DNA of 64,000 nt from Subtercola boreus (lineage in GTDB: Bacteria > Actinomycetota > Actinomycetes > Actinomycetales > Microbacteriaceae). A program made the translations under genes and the position numbers. Shown here one piece after another: positions 45,130 through 56,309 of the stretch; within the stretch, counting starts at the first letter, position 1; each line of letters opens with the position of its first letter. The stretch spans positions 2,976,001 through 3,040,000 of the forward strand of contig NZ_VFOO01000001.1 in the NCBI RefSeq assembly GCF_006716115.1, in the 5' to 3' direction. The notes under the pieces are model-generated. The model did no database searches. It saw only the letters and a list, made by a program, of their open reading frames with translations, and was not told the origin of the DNA.

Positions 45130-45399
45130 CTATCCGGAGCGGGCTGGGAGCTGCAGGGTGACCTTGCCCTCGGGGAAGGGATCGCCCGCGAGCGGCGCTG
45201 GTGCGGGCATCTCCGTCTGGGCGACCCAGATGAGGTCGGCCTGGTGTGCCCCGGGGTGGAAGATCTCGTCGGCGATGCCGATCATCCCGGCAGTCGGGGT
45301 GCGCTTGCGTTGTTCCCGCTCCGAGCGCACCATTAACGGAATTCCCACGAGCGCGACCGCGATGGCAACGACCATCGCCACGCAATCGTGTGGTTGCAC
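45130..45399 (-). CDS. Small single-pass membrane protein of unknown function
   Basis: Up to 89 residues. One transmembrane helix (about 8-24, VAMVVAIAVALVGIPLMV) is followed by a basic stretch and a soluble tail containing ADEIFHPGAHQADLIW. The tail pattern suggests a conserved actinobacterial family, but I cannot name a function. The start may be GTG 45399 or ATG 45375. It is 22 bp upstream of the ribokinase gene on the same strand. Confidence 0.6.
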   Translation of the reverse strand: MQPHDCVAMVVAIAVALVGIPLMVRSEREQRKRTPTAGMIGIADEIFHPGAHQADLIWVAQTEMPAPAPLAGDPFPEGKVTLQLPARSG

Positions 45400-45407
45400 T
45401 AACGAAC

Positions 45408-45449
45408 GCCAGGGGCGCCTCGCTCATCTTGACGAGAGGCACCCCTGGC
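45408..45449 (-). terminator. Hairpin between the two small minus-strand genes
   Basis: The arms 45408-45421 and 45436-45449 form a 14-bp stem with one G-U pair. It follows the small exported-protein gene (stop at 45468). The U tract is weak. Confidence 0.6.
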
Positions 45450-45467
45450 ATCAGTCGGCGCAGGTTG

Positions 45468-45848
45468 TCAGTTGGCGCAAACGATCTGGGTCTGCGAGGA
45501 GGTGAGTGCGCAACCACCACCCTTTGCTGAGTTGAAGTAGTCCACCGCTCCCTGGGTGACCGGAGTTCCCGCGCTCGTCGGGCTGTAGAAATACACACCG
45601 TAGGCCATGCCGTCGAACATCCAACCAGAAACGGGAACGCTTCCGGGGCTGCCAGCGGTGTAGCTGCCACCCCCTCCGGGAGTTCCGAGGCTTCCCACAT
45701 AACCACCACCGCTGCTTTCGATGTCCGCCTGCGTTGGGGGGTCAGTCATTTCGGCGTGAGCCGCCTCGGCAGCGCCCGCCGAGAAGAGGAGGGCCAAGCC
45801 CACGGTTGCCGTGACGGCGGTCTTCCGAAGAAACCGAGTTGTGTTCAT
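45468..45848 (-). CDS. Small exported Gly-rich protein
   Basis: A 126-residue exported protein. The signal peptide MNTTRFLRKTAVTATVGLAL leads to a cleavage site around AEAAHA. The mature part is Gly/Ser-rich (GGGYVGSLGTPGGGGSYTAG) and then has an aromatic segment and two Cys near the C-terminus (GGGCALTSSQTQIVC), likely a disulfide. No family is recognised. A GGAAAC box precedes the ATG on the minus strand. Confidence 0.65.
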   Translation of the reverse strand: MNTTRFLRKTAVTATVGLALLFSAGAAEAAHAEMTDPPTQADIESSGGGYVGSLGTPGGGGSYTAGSPGSVPVSGWMFDGMAYGVYFYSPTSAGTPVTQGAVDYFNSAKGGGCALTSSQTQIVCAN

Positions 45849-45997
45849 GCTGTTTCCTTTGCGAGTCTGGACAGAAGCCTTTTCTTCTGTCCCACTAAGA
45901 AGATGGAGCGAAGGCCGGTCTCTTACGTCGATTCAGGAAATGCCAGCGAATATTCAGGTCTGTAGGCAGATATGCAGCCATCTGCCACGGGGTAGGT

Positions 45998-48141
45998 CTA
46001 ATTTGTGGCAGCCTCGCTGGTCAGGTCGTAGAGGGTGGTGCCGTCGACGGTGGTGGCCGTGAAGGTCGAGGCGACCCAGCTGGCGATTTCGGACGAGGCC
46101 GAGCTGCCGCCGTTGGACGCACCGATCGATCCCGCCGAGATGAAGTAGTGGATCTTGCCCGAGGCCACGTAGGCCTTGAACTCGTCGAGGGTGGGAGACG
46201 GGTCGCTGCCGTTGAAACCGCCGAGCGGCATGATGGCCGCCTGGCTGGCGAGCTGGTAGCTCGCGGCGTTCTGGGAGCCGACGGCGGCCGCCGCCCAGGT
46301 GTAGCTCGACGCGTCCGCGGAGAGGAGTGCACTCACCTGGCTGCTGACGGTGGCTCCGCCGAGAAGCCCGCCACCACCGGCGCCGGCGCGCGTGCCCGTG
46401 CCGCCCCTGGTCGTACCGGTTCCCGTGGTGCCGGTCGCGCCGGGAGCTGTGCCAGTTCCCGCACCGGGAGCCGTGCCGGCTCCACCACCGGTGGTCGTTC
46501 CGCCGGGCGGCGTGCCGCCGGCCTGACCGCCCGTGGTCGTGCCACCGGGCCGCGCGCCTCCGGCGAAACCGCCGGCCCCGCCGAAGCCACCGCCCCGGCC
46601 GAAGCCGGTGGATGAGGCGACCGTCGGGCCGGCCGTCACAATGGAGCCGGTGTGCGCGGTCGTGAGGGTCTGGATCGTGTACGCCGTCGGGGCGAGCAAC
46701 GAGGCGGTGAGCGCCACCGCGAGGGTCGCCACACGGAGGGTGCGACGCTTCCAGCGCACCACGAGCATCCCGGCACCCACGATCGCGAGCGCAAGCACCA
46801 CGAACTTCAGCCAGGGCAGCCAGTCGACGGCCCGGGTGAGGAGCGCGTAGGCCCATACTCCGGTGCCGAGAACGATGACGGCGGCGACGATCCGGGCCCA
46901 GAGGTACCGGCGCGTGTTCCAGAGCAGGATGGCCCCGGCGCCGACGGTTCCGGCTATGGCCGGGGCGAGCGCGACGGTGTAGTACGCGTGGAAGATGCCG
47001 GCCATGAAGCTGAACACGAGACCGGTGATGACGAGCCAACCGCCGAACATGATGAGGATGGCGCGGCGGGCGTCCACCCGCTTCTGGCGTCGCAGCAGCA
47101 CGAACCCGACGACGAGCAGAACGAGCGCGGCCGGGATCAGCCAGGCGATCTGCCCGCCGAACTCACCGTCGAGGAGTCTGGTGATGCCGGTCGCACCCCA
47201 CTGCCCACCCGTCGCGGCCGCACCGCCAACACCACCGGTGACGCTGCCGGTCTCCGCGCCGGTGAGACGACCGAATCCGTTGTAGCCGAAGGTCAGCTCG
47301 AGGAAGTCGTTGTTCTGGGACCCGCCGATGTAGGGCCGCATCGACGCCGGCACGAGTTCGACGAGAGCGACCCACCAGCCGGCGGAGACGATCACGGCCG
47401 CCAGGGCTGCGAGCAGATGCAGCAGTCGCTTTCCGAATTTCACCGGACCCGCCCAGCCGTACGCCAGCGCGAGCGGGGGCAGGATGACGAAGGCCTGGAG
47501 CTGCTTCGTGAGGAACCCGAAGCCGATCATGGCCCCGGCCAGGAGCAGCCAGCGCACACGGCCGCTCTCGATGGCGCGAAGGGTGAAGTAGACCGACGCG
47601 GTCATGAGGAGGACGAGCAGTGCGTCGGGGTTGTTGAAGCGGAACATGAGCGCGGCCACGGGGGTCGCGGCGAGCACACCCCCGGCCAGCAGGGCCGCTC
47701 CCGCGGAGAAGTGGCGGCGCACGATCACGTAGACGAGCGCGACGGTGACGAGCCCCATGATGACTTCGGGCATGAGGATACTGAAGGAACTCAGGCCGAA
47801 GACGCGCACAGAAAGGGCCATCACCCAGAGCGAGGCCGGTGGCTTGTCGACGGTGATCGAGTTGCCCGCATCGGACGAGCCGAAGAGGAAGGCCTCCCAG
47901 TTGGTGGATCCGGCCTGCACGGCTGCCGAGTAGAACTCGTTGGCGTAGCCGCTCGCGGTGAGGTTGTAGAAGTAGGCGATCGCCGTGACGAGGAGGAGCC
48001 CGAGGAAGGCGGGGCGCTCCCAGGCTGCATGGGTCGCACGGCCACGGATGACGGAGTGGCCGAGCGACCGGATGCGGCCGCCGAGCGCGGATGCTCCCGG
48101 CGCGGTGGGCGCGGAGGGCGCGGGAAGAGTGCTGCTGGTCA

Positions 48142-48142
<1 letters not shown>
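45998..48142 (-). CDS. GT39-type (ArnT/PMT-like) membrane glycosyltransferase
   Basis: A 714-residue polyprenyl-phosphate-sugar-dependent glycosyltransferase. The first luminal loop has the acidic NEFYSAAVQAGSTNWEAF and NSITVDKPPASLWV typical of GT39/PMT_2, followed by about ten helices. After the last helix comes a Gly/Thr/Pro-rich linker (about 540-620) and an extracytoplasmic C-terminal domain (IMPLGGFNGSDPSPTLDEFKAYV...). The ATG at 48142 overlaps the stop of the GT2 gene by one base; the frame upstream is antisense-like. The pair likely builds and uses a lipid-linked sugar for cell-surface glycosylation. Confidence 0.9.
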
Positions 48143-49539
<1,397 letters not shown>

Positions 49540-49582
49540 GCAGACACTCTGCGCCCGCAGTCTCCCGGTGCCCCATGGTTGA

Positions 49583-49600
49583 GCTATGAGAAGGCTATGA
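49583..49600. promoter_or_regulatory. 11-bp-spaced direct repeat upstream of the GT2 operon
   Basis: GCTATGA occurs at 49583-49589 and 49594-49600, exactly 11 bp apart, about 45-60 bp upstream of the GT2 start on the minus strand. This geometry fits tandem binding by an OmpR-family response regulator. No such regulator is adjacent. Confidence 0.4.
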
Positions 49601-49648
49601 CCTTCAGGCGGTGGATTCCGCTGGTTTTCGGGGGCAGATGCGGGTAGG

Positions 49649-49678
49649 GTGTGGTCAGACCACATGGTCTGACCACAC
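49649..49678. promoter_or_regulatory. LldR-type double operator over the lldR promoter
   Basis: The perfect inverted repeat GTGTGGTCAGACCA / TGGTCTGACCACAC with a 2-bp centre contains two TGGTCNGACCA boxes (49652-49662 and 49665-49675), the FadR/LldR-type GntR recognition pattern. A likely -10 TAGGGT (49645-49650) with TGGTTT 17 bp upstream places the start site inside the operator. Confidence 0.75.
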
Positions 49679-49710
49679 CACCTGTACGCCCTCACAGTCG
49701 AAGGTTCTGG

Positions 49711-50535
49711 ATGATCGGCGAAACCACCGCCCCCGCGAGCACCCGCGCGTGGCAGGACGTGCTCACCCACATCGAGAACGACCTGCTCTCGGGCGCACTC
49801 GCCCCCGGCGACCACCTCCCCTCGGAGCGCACACTGGCTGTCGAGCTCGGCGTCGGCCGGTCATCCGTTCGCGAGGCACTGCGGGTACTGGAGGTGCTCG
49901 GGCTGCTCCGCACGCAGACCGGATCGGGTCCCGGGTCGGGGGCGATCATCATCGCGCGGCCGGGCGGCGGAATGTCGTCGCTGATCCGACTGCAGGTTGC
50001 GGCTCAGGGATTCCGGGTCGACGATGTCGTGTCGACCCGGCTCATCCTCGAGACCGCCGTGGCCGGGCAGCTGGCCGGCCAACTCGCCGGACAGCTGGCA
50101 GCGCAGTCAGCCGGGCGACCTGCCCAACAATCCGCCAGCGCCGCCCCAGACCTCTCACCCGCGGTCGAGATCCTCGACGCCATGGAGGCGACCGGCGACG
50201 CCGAGCCGACCCCCGAAGAGTTCCTGGCCCTCGACGCACAGTTCCACTTCTCCCTCGCCGAGATCGCGGGAAACGAGGTCATCGCGGCCATGATGACCGG
50301 CCTCCGCAACTCGATCGAGAGCTACGCGCTCGCGGGCGTGCCGAACCTGCCATCGTGGCGCGAAACCTCCGACCGTCTCAGACAGGAGCACCGCGCGATC
50401 GTTGCGGCGATCCGATCCGGTGACCCGGCCGCGGCGCGCCAGACCGTCGACGATCACATCACCCAGTACTACGCGGAGGCCGGTTTCGGCACCCCCGCGA
50501 CATCCACCCTCCCGAAAGGACCACACCATGGTTGA
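49711..50535 (+). CDS. lldR: GntR-family (FadR/FCD) regulator of L-lactate utilisation
   Basis: A 274-residue repressor. The N-terminal winged helix (about 14-80: [34 protein letters not shown]) and C-terminal FCD domain ([22 protein letters not shown], with metal-binding Asp/His) are clear. A Gln/Leu/Ala repeat insert ([20 protein letters not shown], about 120-140) lies in the first FCD helix. AAGG (49701-49704) precedes the ATG at 49711. The gene overlaps lldD by 8 nt and its promoter carries the TGGTCNGACCA boxes, so lactate-responsive autoregulation is inferred. Confidence 0.9.
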   Translation: MIGETTAPASTRAWQDVLTHIENDLLSGALAPGDHLPSERTLAVELGVGRSSVREALRVLEVLGLLRTQTGSGPGSGAIIIARPGGGMSSLIRLQVAAQGFRVDDVVSTRLILETAVAGQLAGQLAGQLAAQSAGRPAQQSASAAPDLSPAVEILDAMEATGDAEPTPEEFLALDAQFHFSLAEIAGNEVIAAMMTGLRNSIESYALAGVPNLPSWRETSDRLRQEHRAIVAAIRSGDPAAARQTVDDHITQYYAEAGFGTPATSTLPKGPHHG

Positions 50536-51796
50536 ACGACGCCTGCCCAAGATCCGCGACCTCGCACCTCTCATGCAGTTCAAGGCTCCCGACCTGAACG
50601 CGAAGAGGCGTCGGCTCGAGTCAGCCCTGACCATCGCCGACCTGCAGAAGATCGCCCGGCGGCGCACACCGAAGGCCGCCTTCGACTACACCGAAGGGGC
50701 CGCCGAGGGCGAGATCAGCCTGGCCCGGGCGCGCCAGGCCTTCGAGGACATCCAGTTCAACCCGGCGATCCTCCGCGACGTCTCCGCCGTGAAGACGGGA
50801 TGGGATGTTCTCGGGGCCCCGGTCTCGCTGCCGTTCGGCATCGCGCCCACCGGCTTCACCCGCATGATGCAGACCGAGGGCGAGATCGCCGGCGCCGGCG
50901 CTGCAGCTGCGGCGGGCATCCCGTTCTCCCTGTCGACGATGGGTACGACGGCCATCGAAGACGTGAAGGCGACCAACCCGAACGGCCGCAACTGGTTCCA
51001 GCTGTACATGTGGAAGGATCGGGACCGCTCGATGGCCCTCGTCGACCGGGCAGCGGCCGCCGGCTTCGACACCCTCCTCGTGACGGTCGACGTGCCCGTC
51101 GCTGGCGCGCGGCTCCGGGACAAGCGGAACGGCTTCTCGATCCCGCCGCAGCTCACACTCGGCACCGTCGTGAACGCGCTGCCCCGGCCGGAGTGGTGGA
51201 TCAACTTCCTCACCACCGAGCCGCTCGCGTTCGCATCCCTCGACCGTTGGTCAGGCACCGTCGGCGAACTGCTCGACTCGATGTTCGACCCGACCGTGAC
51301 CTTCGAAGACCTCGCCTGGATCAAGGCGCAGTGGCCGGGCAAGATCGTCGTCAAGGGGGTGCAGAACCTTGCGGATGCCCGTCAACTCGCCGATCTGGGC
51401 GTCGACGGCATCGTGCTCTCGAACCATGGTGGGCGCCAGCTCGACCGCGCTCCGATCCCGTTCCACCTGCTGCCGGAAGTCGTCCGCGAGGTGGGATCCG
51501 AGTACGAGGTGCACCTCGACACGGGCATCATGTCCGGGGCGGACATCGTCGCGGCCGTGGCGCTCGGCGCCCGCTTCACGCTGGTCGGCCGCGCCTACCT
51601 CTACGGCCTGATGGCCGGCGGGCGCGAGGGAGTGGATCGCATGATCCAGATCCTGAGCGGAGAGATCACCCGCACGATGCGCCTGCTCGGCGTGAACTCG
51701 CTCGAAGAGCTCGAGCCGGGCCACGTGACGCAGCTCGAGCGCCTCATCCCGCGCGCGCGCGCCGAAGCCGCGGAGCGGGAGCCGAGCGCCCTGTAG
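50528..51796 (+). CDS. lldD: FMN-dependent L-lactate dehydrogenase (quinone), alpha-hydroxyacid oxidase family
   Basis: A 422-residue FMN enzyme that oxidises L-lactate to pyruvate and passes electrons to the quinone pool. [87 protein letters not shown] and the catalytic His300 in [10 protein letters not shown] are present. The ATG at 50528 lies inside the end of lldR. It would complete the route from L-rhamnose through L-lactaldehyde and L-lactate to pyruvate. Confidence 0.95.
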   Translation: MVERRLPKIRDLAPLMQFKAPDLNAKRRRLESALTIADLQKIARRRTPKAAFDYTEGAAEGEISLARARQAFEDIQFNPAILRDVSAVKTGWDVLGAPVSLPFGIAPTGFTRMMQTEGEIAGAGAAAAAGIPFSLSTMGTTAIEDVKATNPNGRNWFQLYMWKDRDRSMALVDRAAAAGFDTLLVTVDVPVAGARLRDKRNGFSIPPQLTLGTVVNALPRPEWWINFLTTEPLAFASLDRWSGTVGELLDSMFDPTVTFEDLAWIKAQWPGKIVVKGVQNLADARQLADLGVDGIVLSNHGGRQLDRAPIPFHLLPEVVREVGSEYEVHLDTGIMSGADIVAAVALGARFTLVGRAYLYGLMAGGREGVDRMIQILSGEITRTMRLLGVNSLEELEPGHVTQLERLIPRARAEAAEREPSAL

Positions 51797-51805
51797 ACGA
51801 AGCGC

Positions 51806-53284
51806 TCAGCGCACGCCGGCCATCAGGCGGCGCACGAGGGGCGTCGAGAACGCGAGCAGCAGGCCGATCACGATGGCGATGCCGCCGAGAACGCCGAAGT
51901 AGGGGGCCTGGTTGGCGGGGTTGTAGAGCGCCGCCAACTGGCCCGAGATGGCCGTGCCCAAGGCGATCGAAAGGAAGAACAGCGCCACCATCTGCGTGCG
52001 ATAGATCGCGGGGGCGAGTTTGGTGGAGATCGACAGGCCCACCGGCGAGATCAGAAGCTCCGCGATCGTGAACACGAAGAGGATGCCCACCAGCGCCAGC
52101 AGCGGAGTCGAGTTCGCCCCGCCCCCCGCGAACGGCAGGAAGAGCAGGAACGCGACCCCCATCACGATGGTCCCGCCAGCGAACTTCAGCGGCGTGGCGG
52201 GCTGGCGCGATCCGAGTTTCGTCCAGATCGCAGCGAAGACACCCGACAGGATGATGATGAAGATCGGGTTGATCGACTGCACCCACGACACCGGCATCTG
52301 CCAGCCGAAGAGGTCGCGGTTCAGCTGGCTGTCGGCGTAGAGCGTCACCACGGTGAACTGCTGCTGGTAGAGAGACCAGAAGGCGACGCTGGCGATGAAC
52401 AGCGGAATGAAGGCGAAGACCCGGCTGCGTTCCGTCTTCGTGATGAGCTTGCTGCGAAGGATCACCGCGAAGTACGCGATCGCCGCGATGAGCGTCAGCC
52501 CGATGACGACCGTGACGAGGTTCCCGACGTTCAGGATGCCCGTGGCGACGGCGATCGCAACGATAACGACGGCGACCACCGCGACCACGACCGCACGTGT
52601 GCGGTGACTGGCCGGCAGCGGGTTCGGCACGATGCTCGCGGCCTTCGGCAGGTGCCGGCGGCCCACGCTGTACTGGATGAGTCCGGCCGCCATCCCGATC
52701 GCGGCGAGGCCGAAGCCGTAGTGGAAGCCGAGAGTGGTCTGCGCCAGTCCGGTCAGGAGCGGGCCGACGAAGGCACCGAGGTTGATCCCCAGGTAGAACA
52801 GCGAGAATCCGGCGTCGCGCCGCGGATCATCCGCTGAGTAGAGCGTGCCGACGATCGACGTGGCGTTGGCCTTCAGGCCACCACTGCCGATCGCGATGGT
52901 CACCAGGCCGACGGCCACGCCGAGCCCGCCCGGGAGGAGCGCCAGGGCGATGTGGCCGAACATGATGAGGATGGCGCTGAAGAACAGCACCCGTTCGGAA
53001 CCAAGAATCCGGTCGGCGAGCCACGCGCCGAGGATCGTCGAGAGGTAGACCGCCCCGCCGTAGGCACCGACGATGCCGGCCGCAGTGTCCTTCGGGATGC
53101 CGAGGCCGCCCTGGTCGGCCGGGTAGAACAGGTACAGCAGCAGGATGCCCTGCATGCCGTAGAACGAGAACCGCTCCCACATCTCCACACCGAAGATGTG
53201 GGCGAGCTGTCTCGGCTGGCCGAAGAACGTCTTCGTGCCGCGGTTGGCGTCATCGAGTTCGGTGGTGGTTCCTGCGCTGGTCAC
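51806..53284 (-). CDS. POT-family proton-dependent oligopeptide transporter
   Basis: A 492-residue MFS transporter. GVEMWERFSFYGMQGILLLYLFY in helix 1 contains the proton-coupling ExxERFxYY-type motif; GAYGGAVYLSTILGAWLADRILG and NLGAFVGPLLTG follow, with 14 predicted helices. Di- and tripeptides are the usual substrates. The GTG at 53284 was chosen; an ATG at 53320 would add 12 residues. It is convergent with lldD (9 bp apart) and lies 110 bp beyond the rocD stop on the same strand. Confidence 0.9.
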   Translation of the reverse strand: MTSAGTTTELDDANRGTKTFFGQPRQLAHIFGVEMWERFSFYGMQGILLLYLFYPADQGGLGIPKDTAAGIVGAYGGAVYLSTILGAWLADRILGSERVLFFSAILIMFGHIALALLPGGLGVAVGLVTIAIGSGGLKANATSIVGTLYSADDPRRDAGFSLFYLGINLGAFVGPLLTGLAQTTLGFHYGFGLAAIGMAAGLIQYSVGRRHLPKAASIVPNPLPASHRTRAVVVAVVAVVIVAIAVATGILNVGNLVTVVIGLTLIAAIAYFAVILRSKLITKTERSRVFAFIPLFIASVAFWSLYQQQFTVVTLYADSQLNRDLFGWQMPVSWVQSINPIFIIILSGVFAAIWTKLGSRQPATPLKFAGGTIVMGVAFLLFLPFAGGGANSTPLLALVGILFVFTIAELLISPVGLSISTKLAPAIYRTQMVALFFLSIALGTAISGQLAALYNPANQAPYFGVLGGIAIVIGLLLAFSTPLVRRLMAGVR

Positions 53285-53387
53285 AGTCGTATCTTGGCAC
53301 GCAGATGCACCCCGCACCATGGATCTGGATCGACGTTCGCCCGGACGGGGGGTGACGAGGGAACTAGGGCATTCGCCACGGAAGTCG

Positions 53388-53406
53388 GGCGGGGCTACGC
53401 CCCGCC
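53388..53406 (-). terminator. Hairpin at the rocD stop codon
   Basis: GGCGGGG / CCCCGCC pair around a 5-nt loop that contains the rocD stop codon (53395-53397). It probably limits read-through from the arginine operon into the transporter gene. Confidence 0.5.
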
Positions 53407-54738
53407 GAGCTCCTCCAGCACCGCGGCGAGCTGGTCGACCGCCCAGTCGAGGTCGGCCTCCGAGACCACGAGAGGCGGCGCGAGGCGGATGGTCGAACCG
53501 TGGGTGTCCTTTGCGAGCACGCCGCGCTCCATCAGTCGCTCGCAGACCTCGCGGCCGGCGGCGAGCGCGGGGTCGATGTCGATCCCGGCCCAGAGACCGG
53601 CGGTGCGCACGGCGAGAACTCCGTGGCCGAGGAGCGCCTCGAGGCGCGCCGCGAGAAGGGCGCCCCGGGCATCCGCGAGCCGCTGGTACTCGCCGGTGGC
53701 GAGCATGGCGACGACAGCGCTGCCGACCGCGGCGGCGAGCGGATTGCCGCCGAACGTCGAGCCGTGTTCGCCGGGGCGGAGCACCCCGAGGATGTCGGCG
53801 TTGCCGACCACAGCGGAGACGGGAACGATTCCGCCGCCGAGCGCCTTGCCGAGCAGGTAGAGGTCGGGCACGACGCCGACGCGGTCGCACGCGAAAGTCG
53901 TTCCGGTGCGGCCGAGGCCGGACTGGATCTCATCCGCGATCATCAACACGTTGTGGGCGGTGCAGATGTCACGCACGGCGGGCAGATACGACGCAGGCGG
54001 CACGATGATGCCGGCCTCGCCCTGGATCGGCTCCAGCAGAACGGCGACCGTGTTCTCGTCGATTGCCGCCTCGAGCGCCGCGGCATCGCCGTACGACACC
54101 GAGCGGAAACCGGGCGTGAAGGGGCCGAAGCCGTCACGTGCGGAGGCGTCGTCGGAGAAGCTCACGATCGAGATCGTGCGCCCGTGGAAGTTGCCGTCGG
54201 CGACGACGATGTTCGCCCGCCCGTCGGCGACACCTTTCACGCGGTAGCCCCAGGCGCGGGCGACCTTGATTCCGGACTCCACCGCCTCGGCACCGGTGTT
54301 CATCGGCAACACCATGTCCTTGCCGGTGAGGGCGGCCAGCGCCTCGACGAAGGGGCCGAGCTGGTCGTTGTGGAAGGCGCGCGAGGTCAGGGTGATGCGG
54401 CCGAGCTGGGCGCGGGCGGCATCCAGCAGCACCGGGTTGGAGTGACCGAAGTTCACGGCCGAGTAGGCGGCGAGGCAGTCGAGGTAACGGCGACCGTCGA
54501 CGGCTGTGACCCAGGCCCCGTCGCCGGATTCCACCACGATCGGCAGGGGGTGGTAGTTGTGCGCGGCGTGCGCCTCCTCGCGGGCGATGGCCCGGTCGGT
54601 CGCGGTGGCGTCCCCGGTGAGGGTGGCGTCCCCGGTCAGGGTGGCGTCCCCGGTGAGGGTGGCGTCCCCGGTCAGGGTGGCGTCCCCGTTCAGGGTGGCG
54701 GGCGAAGCGGCTCCGGATGCCGTACCGACCGTGCTCAT
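53395..54738 (-). CDS. rocD: Ornithine aminotransferase (class III PLP enzyme) with repetitive N-terminus
   Basis: A 447-residue enzyme that converts ornithine to glutamate-5-semialdehyde. The class III core has HPLPIVVESGDGAWVTAVDGRRYLD, NTGAEAVESGIKVARAWGY, EPIQGEAGI, DEIQSGLGRTG and the PLP lysine in YLLGKALGGGIVPVSA. Residues ~16-45 are five tandem copies of GDATLT-type hexapeptides encoded by an 18-bp DNA repeat, which are not part of the fold. The ATG at 54738 overlaps the ddaH stop (ATGA). Confidence 0.93.
   Translation of the reverse strand: MSTVGTASGAASPATLNGDATLTGDATLTGDATLTGDATLTGDATATDRAIAREEAHAAHNYHPLPIVVESGDGAWVTAVDGRRYLDCLAAYSAVNFGHSNPVLLDAARAQLGRITLTSRAFHNDQLGPFVEALAALTGKDMVLPMNTGAEAVESGIKVARAWGYRVKGVADGRANIVVADGNFHGRTISIVSFSDDASARDGFGPFTPGFRSVSYGDAAALEAAIDENTVAVLLEPIQGEAGIIVPPASYLPAVRDICTAHNVLMIADEIQSGLGRTGTTFACDRVGVVPDLYLLGKALGGGIVPVSAVVGNADILGVLRPGEHGSTFGGNPLAAAVGSAVVAMLATGEYQRLADARGALLAARLEALLGHGVLAVRTAGLWAGIDIDPALAAGREVCERLMERGVLAKDTHGSTIRLAPPLVVSEADLDWAVDQLAAVLEELGGA
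54604..54693. repeat. Five 18-bp tandem repeats in the rocD N-terminus
   Basis: Units of GGTGGCGTCCCCGGT(G/C)AG (plus strand) begin at 54604, 54622, 54640, 54658 and 54676. They keep the reading frame and encode GDATLT. The copy number probably varies between strains. Confidence 0.95.
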
Positions 54739-55628
54739 CGGCGCAGCTCCAGCGTGCAGCACTTGACCCCGCCGCCGCCGAGCAGCAGCTCGGACAGGTC
54801 GACGCCGATCGGGTTGTAGCCGCGCTCCCGCAGCTGCGCCTCGAATCCGGTGGCACGCGACGCGATGACCACGTTGTACCCGTCGGAGATCGAGTTCAGC
54901 CCGAGCACGGCGGCGTCGGTCTCGCTGACGAGGATCGCGTCGGGGTACCGCCGCTGGAGTTCGGCGCGGCTTGCGGCGTCGAAGGCGCTCGGCAGATAGG
55001 CGATGGTCGCGGCATCCGGAGCCTCATCGGCGGACTCGTTCAGCACGGCGATGGCGGTGTCGAGGTGGTAGAAGTTCGGGTTCACGAGGTTCAGGGTGAC
55101 GACTTCACGGCCGTAGAGCGCTGCGACCTCCTCATGCGAGTTGGATGCACTGCGGAAGCCCGTGCCGGCGAGGATCGTGTCGCCCACGAGCATGAAGTCA
55201 CCTTCGCCCTCGTTGATGTTCTGCGGTTCGGCGACCGCGAAACCGGCGCCTTCGAACCAGCGCATGAATGCCGGCCCCTCGGCCTGGCGCTCGGCATGCG
55301 TGAAGCTGGCCCCGTAGGCCACGTTGTCGATGACGAAACCGCCATTGGCCGTGTAGACCATGTCGGGGAGGCCCTCGATCTGGTCGATGAGTTCGACGGT
55401 GTGGCCGAGCGCGATGTAGGTGTCGTACAGCGTCTGCCACTGGGCCACCGCGAGGGCGGTGTCGGTGGGGAGGGCCGGATCCATCCACGGGTTGATCTTG
55501 TAGGTCACGGTGAAGAACTCGGGGCGGCACATCAGGTAGGTGTGGGGTTTCGCCTGGCGAACGCGAGGTTCGGAGGGGAAGACCTCTTCGAGAGTGGTGG
55601 AAACGGGCAACGAGGTAGACACGGGCAT
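54735..55628 (-). CDS. ddaH: Dimethylarginine dimethylaminohydrolase-like amidinohydrolase
   Basis: A 297-residue pentein-fold hydrolase of the DDAH/arginine-deiminase-related group: MCRPEFFTVTYKINPWMD, YTANGGFVIDN, EGEGDFMLVGDTILAGTGFRS, the catalytic His in NPNFYHLDT and the nucleophile Cys near the end (GGGVKCCTLELRR). It may act on methylarginines or arginine to give citrulline and amines, feeding ornithine to the next gene. The ATG at 55628 has AAGG touching it, so the GTG at 55622 with AAGG at proper distance may be the real start. Confidence 0.88.
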   Translation of the reverse strand: MPVSTSLPVSTTLEEVFPSEPRVRQAKPHTYLMCRPEFFTVTYKINPWMDPALPTDTALAVAQWQTLYDTYIALGHTVELIDQIEGLPDMVYTANGGFVIDNVAYGASFTHAERQAEGPAFMRWFEGAGFAVAEPQNINEGEGDFMLVGDTILAGTGFRSASNSHEEVAALYGREVVTLNLVNPNFYHLDTAIAVLNESADEAPDAATIAYLPSAFDAASRAELQRRYPDAILVSETDAAVLGLNSISDGYNVVIASRATGFEAQLRERGYNPIGVDLSELLLGGGGVKCCTLELRR

Positions 55629-55784
55629 CCTTCGTTCGACGGATGGCGGACGTCGTCCTGAGGCTCCGAGGAGCACGCCAGGCAGCTAGTCTGACACGCT
55701 CGTAATGTCAATAGTCGATCATCCAGCGCTGAAAAACTGCGTTGAATGCGGCGCGATGCAACAAAACGTCGTATGCTCGATCGA

Positions 55785-56213
55785 ATGGACAACCTCGATT
55801 TTCGCATCATCGACCTCCTGAAGCTCAACGCCCGCACGGGATACGGGGACATCGGGCAGGTGATCGGGCTGTCGGCCTCGGCCGTGAAACGGCGCATCGA
55901 CAGGCTGATCGCCGACGGGATCATCCGCGGCTTCACCGTTCTGCTCGACACCTCGCTCGACGGGAAGGTGACCGAAGCCTACGTCGAACTCTTCTGTCGG
56001 GGAACCGTCGCGCCGGCTGAGCTGAAGCGCATCCTGTCGGGCGTGCCCGAGGTCGTCGACGCTGGCACGGTGACCGGCAGTGCCGACGCCATCGTGCACA
56101 TGCGATCGCGCGACATCCCGAGCCTGGAGCTGGCACTCGAGAGGGTTCGCATCGCGCCGAACGTCGATCACACGCGGAGTGCGATCGTGCTGTCGAACCT
56201 CATCAAACGGTAG
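55785..56213 (+). CDS. Lrp/AsnC-family transcriptional regulator
   Basis: A 142-residue regulator divergent from ddaH-rocD and probably controlling it in response to an amino acid. The N-terminal helix-turn-helix (FRIIDLLKLNARTGYGDIGQVIGLSASAVKRRIDRL) is followed by the RAM ligand domain (about 65-140). TATGCT (55772-55777) is a -10 box 7 nt before the ATG at 55785, suggesting a leaderless message; the ATG at 55773 would lie inside this box. The stop codon is the first base of a tandem-repeat tract. Confidence 0.9.
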   Translation: MDNLDFRIIDLLKLNARTGYGDIGQVIGLSASAVKRRIDRLIADGIIRGFTVLLDTSLDGKVTEAYVELFCRGTVAPAELKRILSGVPEVVDAGTVTGSADAIVHMRSRDIPSLELALERVRIAPNVDHTRSAIVLSNLIKR

Positions 56214-56297
56214 GGGCCGAGTCGCGGTCGGGGCTGCGTCGCGGTAGGGGCCGAATCGCGGTCGGGGCCGAATCGCGGTCGGGGCTGCGTCGCGGTG
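56213..56297. repeat. Five 17-bp tandem repeats after the Lrp gene
   Basis: Five exact-length units (starts 56213, 56230, 56247, 56264, 56281) alternate GGGGCCGA(A/G)TCGCGGTC and GGGGCTGCGTCGCGGT(A/G) forms. The array fills the gap between the Lrp stop and the convergent putA-like stop at 56310. Confidence 0.95.
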
Positions 56298-56309
56298 CGA
56301 CTCGCCCGC

